From Lachnospiraceae bacterium (GTDB lineage: Bacteria; Bacillota; Clostridia; Lachnospirales; Lachnospiraceae), in NCBI GenBank assembly GCA_017380975.1, contig JAFOCX010000281.1, positions 1 through 5,409 on the forward strand: DNA of 5,409 nt. Direction: 5' to 3'. Position numbers and translations under genes: made by a program. Under the pieces are notes generated by a model. The model made no database searches. It saw only the letters and a program-made list of their open reading frames with translations, and was not told where the DNA came from. Positions 1 through 5,409 of the stretch are shown here, piece by piece. Numbering within the stretch: position 1 is the stretch's first letter; the number at the start of each line of letters is the position of its first letter.

Positions 1-540
<540 letters not shown>

Positions 541-543
541 ATC

Positions 544-572
544 TTGACTACAAGCCATGTATCTGGCATAAT
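544..572 (+). promoter_or_regulatory. Promoter of the AraC-family gene
   Basis: TTGACT (544-549, 5 of 6 to consensus) and CATAAT (567-572, 5 of 6) are separated by 17 bp, the optimal spacing for the housekeeping sigma factor. Transcription would start near 579, giving a short leader that contains AAGGAG at 582-587, nine bases before the ATG at 597. The promoter points away from the lacZ promoter and should give appreciable basal expression of the regulator. Confidence 0.72.
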
Positions 573-596
573 GAATAAAAAAAGGAGTTTCATTTT

Positions 597-1481
597 ATGT
601 ATGTTAACTGCGGTTACCTGAACCATCTGCTGCGTGATGAGTTCGAACAATCCACCTATTCCAGCCGTCCCAACCCCATGATTGTTGGTAGCTGCGGTGA
701 ATACCGGCTGATCAGTTATCCAAGATACGGCACCAAACGTCCCAAAGGTCGAAAGGACTATCAGCTGCTTTATATTGCCGCCGGTCAAGGTCACTTTGTC
801 ATCAACGGCGTGGACCGTGTCTTGTCAGCAGGTCATTTGGTGCTTTATCATCCGGATCAACCTCAGGATTATTATTATCTGCTTCAGGACCAACCCTCTG
901 TTTTCTGGATTCATTTTACCGGTACCGAGGTGCCGGAATTGCTGCGGCACCTGGGGTTAACCCCGGACAAGCCTATTTTGTCCACCGGTGTCATCCCGGA
1001 ATACAAGCGGCTGTTTCGGCAGATCATTCAGGAACTGCAGCTTGCCAAGCCCATGTACGAGGACGTTCTGGTGGCTCTGACCCGGCAGCTTTTGGCCCTG
1101 GCCGCCCGAAACCTCAACCGGGACGGACATGTTTCCGGTGCCATGCAGCAGGAAATGGACGACGCCATCCAGTATTTCAACAAGCATTTTGCACAGTCCA
1201 TCAGCGTAGAAGAATACGCTAAAAAACTTCACATCAGCACCGCCTGGTTTATTCACAGTTTTAAAGAACATACCGGCATGACACCCATGCAGTATATTTT
1301 ATCGCTCCGGGTTTCCAATGCCCAAACGCTGCTGGAAACCACCAATTACACCATTACCGAAATCGCTGCCATTGTGGGCTACGACAATCCCCTGTATTTC
1401 AGCAGAATTTTCAAAAAGCAGCTTGGTGTTTCTCCCCAGCAGTACCGCAGCCAACGGGAAAAACAGCAGGATCTGTCATAA
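597..1481 (+). CDS. AraC/XylS-family transcriptional regulator
   Basis: A 294-residue DNA-binding regulator, the usual length for sugar-responsive AraC-family proteins. Residues about 30-110 form the N-terminal cupin-like ligand and dimerisation domain (YQLLYIAAGQGHFVING, then LSAGHLVLYHPDQPQDY and VFWIHFTG). The C-terminal domain (about 185-290) has two helix-turn-helix motifs. The first is around 203-225 (SVEEYAKKLHISTAWFIHSF). The second is around 253-273 (ITEIAAIVGYDNPLYFSRIF) and is followed by GVSPQQYR; together these make the AraC family signature. The start is set by AAGGAG nine bases upstream of the ATG. It is divergent from lacZ, so it most likely senses a galactoside or a breakdown product and activates lacZ; the ligand is not deducible. 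CGG is the main Arg codon (8 of 17) and CCC the main Pro codon (8 of 15), in contrast with the genes to its right. A hairpin follows ten bases after the stop. Confidence 0.93.
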   Translation: MYVNCGYLNHLLRDEFEQSTYSSRPNPMIVGSCGEYRLISYPRYGTKRPKGRKDYQLLYIAAGQGHFVINGVDRVLSAGHLVLYHPDQPQDYYYLLQDQPSVFWIHFTGTEVPELLRHLGLTPDKPILSTGVIPEYKRLFRQIIQELQLAKPMYEDVLVALTRQLLALAARNLNRDGHVSGAMQQEMDDAIQYFNKHFAQSISVEEYAKKLHISTAWFIHSFKEHTGMTPMQYILSLRVSNAQTLLETTNYTITEIAAIVGYDNPLYFSRIFKKQLGVSPQQYRSQREKQQDLS

Positions 1482-1490
1482 TACTTACTC

Positions 1491-1538
1491 TGCCGTCGAT
1501 GTGCGAAAGCGCATCGGCGGCATTCTCATTTTCTGCTT
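1491..1538 (+). terminator. Rho-independent terminator after the AraC-family gene
   Basis: TGCCGTCGATGTGC (1491-1504) pairs over all 14 positions with 1509-1522 across a GAAA loop (1505-1508), counting two G-U pairs (1496/1517 and 1502/1511). The following 16 bases contain ten T, including TTTT at 1529-1532, although the tract is interrupted. On the minus strand the two G-U pairs become A-C mismatches and the downstream sequence is not T-rich, so the signal acts rightward, on araC. It sits in the 44-nt gap between the stop of araC and the stop of the broken nth frame, which run towards each other. Confidence 0.72.
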
Positions 1539-1876
1539 AAAGATCCGGCTGACTTTTCGATCAAATCCTTACAGCAGGAAATAATATTCTTCGCCTTCAT
1601 GTGATAAAATCCGGTCGAATGAATATCTTTCTCCAATTCCGCAAGTTCTGCATTTGCAAATTTCTCTAACGAATCGTACTTCTTAAATAAATCTGCAGTC
1701 ACGATGTTCACTCGTGCATCCGTACACTGTGCGCTGAGAATGACAGCGATCAGCAGCTGCCACGGTGTCTCATGATTCAGATAACAACGGTACTCTGTGC
1801 CATACTCCGCGTCCAGACTCGCGAGGATCTTTGTCACTCTCTCGTTTCTGGCTTTCTTCGATTCCTTTCTCGCCAT
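1526..1876 (-). pseudogene. nth: Endonuclease III, 3'-truncated (nth fragment)
   Basis: Intact Nth is a DNA glycosylase/AP lyase of base excision repair, about 210 residues long. This frame has only 116. Residues 1-108 match the N-terminal half: ETPWQLLIAVILSAQCTDARVN corresponds to the E. coli stretch with LLIAVLLSAQATD, and STGFYHMKAKNIISCCKDLIEK to the segment with TIGLYNSKAENIIKTC. The match stops at 1553, just before the conserved FGGEVP-like stretch, and eight unrelated residues (SAGSLSRK) follow to a TGA. The helix-hairpin-helix, catalytic Lys, catalytic Asp and four cluster-binding Cys are absent, so activity is very unlikely. The start at 1876 is chosen because AAAGAGG lies five bases upstream; the in-frame ATGs at 1894 and 1918 lack a good site. 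It is last in the leftward operon and overlaps the radical SAM frame by 107 nt. The lost part is not in this window. Confidence 0.88.
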
Positions 1877-3599
1877 TGGTACCTCTTTCTTCATATATAA
1901 ATCGTACCGCCTTCGCATTCTTGTTCAGCGGATCACGATTCTTGTAGTCAAACAAGATATAACTTCCGTCTTCCATGTGTTCCATATGGGCCATCTTGAT
2001 CAGCTGACGGCTGTCGTATCCTTCATATCCAAGGAGCCACTCCGGTTTCTCTGCCTCTGCAGCAAAGAATTCGCGGACCTCGTATTTCACATCACTCTGG
2101 TCGCCGGCAAAGGATGGACGACTCTTTAAATTCTCTCTCAGATAAAGATCATACATCAGCGCGTCGCGGAACTTCGGAAGCTCCTCTTCTGCAAATTTCT
2201 CTTTCAGGAAATTGTACAGGATCTCATATCGCGCCAGACGATTATGGCTGAATCCAAACAAACCATTCTTTTCATAATAATCTGCCAGCGCAAGGAACAT
2301 CGAAGACGGATGAGAGAACTCCTTCTCCAGCAGTCTCAATGTATAGGAGAACTGCCCGCTGTTATAGTGAACTTCCACCATTTCTTCCATTTCTTTCAGG
2401 CGGATCACATCCTGGTAAGATAACCACTTTGTAGAAAGCACCTCATACGGTGGGACAGAGCGATATTTCAGTTCGTATTCCTGCACATGGGCAGCCATAT
2501 AAGATCCCTTTAACACCTTTAAGAATCCCAGCTGCAGCTGGTCCGGTCTCATATCATACACATCGTCAAAAGACATCAGGAATGAACTCATATTTTCGTA
2601 CGGAAGTCCTGCGATCAGGTCCAGATGCTGGTGGGTATTGCGATAACTGTGGATGCGCTCCACGCGCTTCTTTAATCGTTCCAGATTCATCCTTCTGTGG
2701 ATCTCCGTGATCGTATCCAGATTCGTCGACTGTACTCCGATCTCCAGCTGGATCAGACCCGGTCTCATCTTTGCGATCAGAGCCAGTTCTTCCTCGTCAA
2801 ACAGATCTGCAGAAACCTCAAAATGGAAATTGGTCACACCATTGTCATGCTCTAAAATATGCTTCCAGATCCCGAGTGTATGCTCTCTCTTGCAGTTAAA
2901 TGTACGATCAATGAATTTCACCTGCGGAACCTTGTGCTCCAGGAAGAAATCCAGTTCTTTCTTTACCAGATCCAGACTGCGGAAACGCACGGATTTGTCG
3001 ATGGATGACAGGCAATAGATGCAGGAGTATGGGCAGCCGCGGCTGCTCTCGTAGTATTCGATACGGTTCTCAAATTCCGTCATATCCGCATAATAGAACG
3101 GGATCTCGTCCATGGACAATAATCGCTGCGGTCCGTTATTGTAAAATGTTCCGCTGAATCCGCGACAGGTAATTCCCTGAATCTGATTGATCCTCGTATA
3201 GTCCGCACTCATATAGGCGCTGACTAATTCTGTAAATGTCAGCTCACCCTCTCCGCGCATAATACCGCGGATCTGCGGTTCTTTCATCAAAATCTCTTCT
3301 GCATTGTAGGACACTTCCGGTCCTCCCAGCCAGATCTCGCATTTCGGCAGGATCTTATGCAGATCTCTTGTAATTTCCAACACTTGGGAAATGTTCCATA
3401 TATAACAGGAAAAGCCGACAAAATCCGGCTTTCTCCTGAAAATATCCTCTAAAACGTGGTCCATCTGATGGTTGATGGTATATTCTCCAATCTCAATGTC
3501 CGCCTTCGGACGCTGCTCCTTCGCAAACGTTTTCAGACTGTACACCGCCGGATTGGAGTGAATGTATTTGGCATTGATCGCCGCCAGTAAAAACTTCAT
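1770..3599 (-). CDS. B12-binding domain/radical SAM protein with DUF4080
   Basis: A 609-residue iron-sulfur enzyme of unknown substrate. Residues 1-130 are a Rossmann-like B12-binding domain (MKFLLAAINAKYIHSNPAVY, then DFVGFSCYIWNI and EIWLGGPEVS); the cobalamin-binding DxHxxG motif is not seen. The radical SAM core starts near 180, with the CxxxCxxC motif at Cys189, Cys193 and Cys196 binding the [4Fe-4S] cluster that cleaves S-adenosylmethionine. FHFEVSADLF (258-267) and LIQLEIGVQS (282-291) are later core strands. Residues about 360-560 match the DUF4080 C-terminal region (SHNRLARYEILYNF, ILFDYKNRDPLN). The last 45 residues are charged, do not resemble the family and overlap nth. The ATG at 3597-3599 has GGAGG four bases upstream and lies 12 nt after the dCMP deaminase stop, so translation is probably coupled. 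Homologues are often labelled as BchE-like cyclases, which is not supported. No CGG Arg codon was found. Confidence 0.9.
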   Translation of the reverse strand: MKFLLAAINAKYIHSNPAVYSLKTFAKEQRPKADIEIGEYTINHQMDHVLEDIFRRKPDFVGFSCYIWNISQVLEITRDLHKILPKCEIWLGGPEVSYNAEEILMKEPQIRGIMRGEGELTFTELVSAYMSADYTRINQIQGITCRGFSGTFYNNGPQRLLSMDEIPFYYADMTEFENRIEYYESSRGCPYSCIYCLSSIDKSVRFRSLDLVKKELDFFLEHKVPQVKFIDRTFNCKREHTLGIWKHILEHDNGVTNFHFEVSADLFDEEELALIAKMRPGLIQLEIGVQSTNLDTITEIHRRMNLERLKKRVERIHSYRNTHQHLDLIAGLPYENMSSFLMSFDDVYDMRPDQLQLGFLKVLKGSYMAAHVQEYELKYRSVPPYEVLSTKWLSYQDVIRLKEMEEMVEVHYNSGQFSYTLRLLEKEFSHPSSMFLALADYYEKNGLFGFSHNRLARYEILYNFLKEKFAEEELPKFRDALMYDLYLRENLKSRPSFAGDQSDVKYEVREFFAAEAEKPEWLLGYEGYDSRQLIKMAHMEHMEDGSYILFDYKNRDPLNKNAKAVRFIYEERGTNGEKGIEESQKRESDKDPRESGRGVWHRVPLLSES

Positions 3600-3611
3600 G
3601 GATCCTCCGCG

Positions 3612-4100
3612 TTACACGTGATATTCGATCTTACGACCAGTCGCATTGTACTGGTAGTAGCGAACGCCCGCTGCATTTAACATACGCTTGGACGCTCTTG
3701 TGCTCGGTGTATCTGCGTACTTGTCGCTCTCATACACCAGAGTCTTGATACCCGCCTGAATGATGGCCTTCGCACACTCATTGCACGGGAACAGGGTCAC
3801 ATACAGTTTGCTGCCTTCCAGACTGCCGCCGCGGTAGTTCAGGATCGCATTCAGCTCACTGTGTGTTACATAAAAATATTTCTCATTGTACGGATCGCCG
3901 TCATCACGGCTCCACGGGAACTCATCATCAGAGCATCCTTTCGGGAAACCATTGTAACCCATGGACAAAATCTTATTGTCCTCGCTCACGATGCAGCATC
4001 CGACCTGTGTGTTCGGATCCTTGGAACGCATCGCGGACAATTTCGCTACGCCCATAAAATACTCGTCCCATGTAATATAACCAACTCTTTTGTCTGACAT
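3612..4100 (-). CDS. comEB: dCMP deaminase (ComEB-type cytidine/deoxycytidylate deaminase)
   Basis: A 162-residue zinc enzyme that should convert dCMP to dUMP, feeding thymidylate synthesis. Seen: DPNTQVGCCIV (28-38), GYNGFPKGCSDDEFPW (48-63), the zinc/catalytic HSE at His80-Glu82 and PCNEC at 105-109, giving Cys106 and Cys109 as the other zinc ligands. The NGFPKG segment and the insert before the HxE motif are typical of deoxycytidylate deaminases rather than of cytidine deaminase or tRNA adenosine deaminase. The length fits the family. The start at 4100 is preferred over the in-frame ATG at 4118 because a GAGGGGG ribosome site ends five bases before it. It lies 21 nt after sua5 and 12 nt before the radical SAM gene, in one leftward operon. 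The symbol comEB follows the B. subtilis homologue; a role in competence is not implied. Confidence 0.92.
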   Translation of the reverse strand: MSDKRVGYITWDEYFMGVAKLSAMRSKDPNTQVGCCIVSEDNKILSMGYNGFPKGCSDDEFPWSRDDGDPYNEKYFYVTHSELNAILNYRGGSLEGSKLYVTLFPCNECAKAIIQAGIKTLVYESDKYADTPSTRASKRMLNAAGVRYYQYNATGRKIEYHV

Positions 4101-4105
4101 AATAT

Positions 4106-4112
4106 CCCCCTC
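4106..4112 (-). promoter_or_regulatory. Ribosome binding site deciding the dCMP deaminase start
   Basis: On the minus strand this reads GAGGGGG, five bases before the ATG at 4098-4100. It lies inside the frame that would start at 4118, so the shorter 162-residue protein beginning MSDKRVGY is the likely product. Confidence 0.7.
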
Positions 4113-4121
4113 GTACAAACA

Positions 4122-5174
4122 TTAAACCTTTACAATATGATAACCGGCCGCCTTACACAGACGATTCATGATCGCCTGGCCAAGTCTGTCCTTAGAAAAG
4201 CTCTCGGAGAAAATACAATCCACTTTCTGATCGTCGAATTCTCTCAGCACTGCAAACAGATTGTGCGCCACAGATTCTTCATTTTCTCTGCTGCCGATCA
4301 CCTTTAACATACCGCACTGATAACTCTCACGGCTTTCTTCCGTACAAATGATACCGACCTTCAGCCCGGCTTCCAAAGCAAGTTTCGCTTCCTGGTTGAT
4401 AAATTCCACCACATGCTCCATTTCGCCTTCCACCAGAGTCATCTCTGCCTGCGGTGCATAATGACGGTACTTCATGCCCGGAGCCTTCGGTTTCACATCC
4501 GCACTCAGCGGTCCTAAGATCGCCGGATCGATCTCCACCTCACCCAGCGTCTCTCGAAGCATCTCCATGGTGATCGCGCCCGGTCTCAGCAGCATCGGAA
4601 CCTTTCCGGAAACATCCACGATCGTGGACTCCACACCGATTCCCACTTCACCGCTGTCGATTATCATCTCGATCTTACCGTTCATATCCTCTACTACATG
4701 CTCTGCCTTTGTCGGGCTCGGACGACCGGATGTGTTGGCACTCGGAGCCGCAACTGGAACACCTGCCAGTTTGATCAGACGGTTTGCAACCGGATCGGAA
4801 GGCATACGGATCGCCACAGTCTCCAGACCGCCGGTTGTTCCATACGGGACAATCTCTTTTTTCGGAAATACCATCGTCAGCGGACCCGGCCAATACTTCT
4901 CAGCCAGTTTTCTTCCCGCTTCCGGGATCTCACTAACAAGCGCCGAAAGCTCATCCATACAGGAAATATGCGCGATCAGCGGATTGTCAGACGGACGTCC
5001 CTTCGCCTCGTAGATCTTCTTAGACGCAGATTCGTCCAGTGCGTTAGCACCAAGACCATATACCGTCTCCGTCGGGATTGCCACCAGACCACCGTTTCTC
5101 AGGATCTCCGCTGCCTCTGCCAATTCTGCATCTGTAAAATTCTCTCTGTTAATCTGAATGATCTTTGTATTCAT
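4122..5174 (-). CDS. sua5: L-threonylcarbamoyladenylate synthase, long Sua5 form
   Basis: A 350-residue cytoplasmic enzyme that makes threonylcarbamoyl-AMP from threonine, bicarbonate and ATP, the first step of the t6A37 modification of tRNAs reading ANN codons; TsaD/TsaB/TsaE then transfer the group. Residues 1-205 are the YrdC domain: PTETVYGLGANA (34-45), KGRPSDNPLIAHI (58-70), WPGPLTMVFP (95-104), PSANTSGRPSPT (144-155) and GVESTIVD (180-187). A linker of about 25 residues leads to APGMKYRHYAPQ (231-242), the mark of the Sua5 C-terminal domain (to 350), which the short TsaC form lacks. The length is normal and no key motif is missing. The ATG at 5172-5174 has AGGAAG eight bases upstream, located within the end of ribU, whose stop is one base away, so the two are probably translationally coupled. 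In YwlC/TsaC nomenclature this is the Sua5-type enzyme. Confidence 0.95.
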   Translation of the reverse strand: MNTKIIQINRENFTDAELAEAAEILRNGGLVAIPTETVYGLGANALDESASKKIYEAKGRPSDNPLIAHISCMDELSALVSEIPEAGRKLAEKYWPGPLTMVFPKKEIVPYGTTGGLETVAIRMPSDPVANRLIKLAGVPVAAPSANTSGRPSPTKAEHVVEDMNGKIEMIIDSGEVGIGVESTIVDVSGKVPMLLRPGAITMEMLRETLGEVEIDPAILGPLSADVKPKAPGMKYRHYAPQAEMTLVEGEMEHVVEFINQEAKLALEAGLKVGIICTEESRESYQCGMLKVIGSRENEESVAHNLFAVLREFDDQKVDCIFSESFSKDRLGQAIMNRLCKAAGYHIVKV

Positions 5175-5175
5175 G

Positions 5176-5409
5176 CTATTTTCTTCCTACACTGTGAATC
5201 AGATTGCTGATTCTTTTATATACCAACATGGTCACAACTGACACTACAACGCCCTTGATCAAGTTGAACGGGCCAACGCAGATCACTGCAAAGCTCCAGA
5301 TATTGCTGACTGCCGGATTGATCGCTGCGCCAAGCGCTAAAATACTCTCAAGCGGCATCACTTTTGAATAAAACGGAAGCATCACAACTGCATTGATCAC
5401 GATTCCGCT
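5176..5409 (-). CDS. ribU: ECF transporter S component, probably riboflavin (RibU), C-terminal part
   Basis: The last 77 residues of a membrane protein; the 5' end lies beyond the window. Seen: the frame is open to the edge and reads VINAVVMLPFYSKVMPLES, then LGAAINPAVSN, then two hydrophobic segments (IWSFAVICVGPFNLIKGVVVSVVTMLVY) and a short basic tail, KRISNLIHSVGRK. From memory, the order LPFY, an INPA-like motif, PFNLxKGxxxS and YKR is characteristic of RibU/FmnP riboflavin-binding S components, which work with the shared EcfA-EcfA'-EcfT energising module. No Ecf module gene or FMN riboswitch is in the window. Its TAG stop is one base from the sua5 ATG. The valine codon GTG at 5398-5400 could be mistaken for a start, but it is internal to the family domain. 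Confidence 0.78.
   Translation of the reverse strand, partial: SGIVINAVVMLPFYSKVMPLESILALGAAINPAVSNIWSFAVICVGPFNLIKGVVVSVVTMLVYKRISNLIHSVGRK

Noticed and set aside
1491..1522. The hairpin as an insertion-element end or attachment site
   Set aside because: The stem is explained as the araC terminator (GNRA-type loop, T-rich tail, right position), and no matching copy or recombinase is in the window.
4101..4118. Longer dCMP deaminase starting at 4118
   Set aside because: The strong GAGGGGG site lies inside this extension and points to the start at 4100; the six extra residues are not part of the conserved domain.
4474..5013. Rightward 179-residue open frame antisense to sua5
   Set aside because: It is rich in Ser, Ile and Pro, as expected from the complement of a real coding frame, while the sua5 motifs on the other strand are unambiguous.

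Overview
The window looks like chromosome from a Gram-positive anaerobic gut bacterium of the class Clostridia, with Lachnospiraceae the best guess for the right-hand part. This rests on the strong GGAGG-type ribosome binding sites, the DUF4080 radical SAM protein, the RibU-type ECF transporter subunit and the long-form Sua5. The genus cannot be told from the sequence alone.

Left block (1 to about 1550): a carbohydrate-use module. A LacZ-type beta-galactosidase (GH2) runs leftward off the window edge from a start at 437. A divergent AraC-family regulator reads rightward (597-1481). The 159-bp region between them carries two back-to-back promoters. The lacZ promoter has an extended -10 but a poor -35, and the araC promoter is near consensus. 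A pair of 10-bp direct repeats lies between them and is a plausible AraC operator. A 14-bp hairpin with a GAAA loop follows araC and should terminate it.

Right block (about 1553 to 5409): a tight leftward operon reading ribU (3' end only), sua5 (tRNA t6A synthesis), a ComEB-type dCMP deaminase, a B12-binding/radical SAM protein with DUF4080, and nth (endonuclease III). Gaps between the first four genes are 1, 21 and 12 nt. The radical SAM frame overlaps nth by 107 nt, which is unusual. No promoter for this operon is visible in the window.

The most notable point is the boundary between the blocks. The nth reading frame matches endonuclease III up to about 1553, then turns into eight unrelated residues and a stop. 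The helix-hairpin-helix, the catalytic Lys and Asp and the iron-sulfur cysteines are all missing. Codon use changes at the same place: CGG is the main Arg codon and CCC the main Pro codon in araC, while I find neither in the Arg and Pro codons read in the right block. The left block was therefore either inserted or recombined from a different source, breaking nth, or joined to it by a chimeric assembly. No transposase, integrase or flanking repeat is visible to decide between these. I do not see a clearly novel defence or mobile system.
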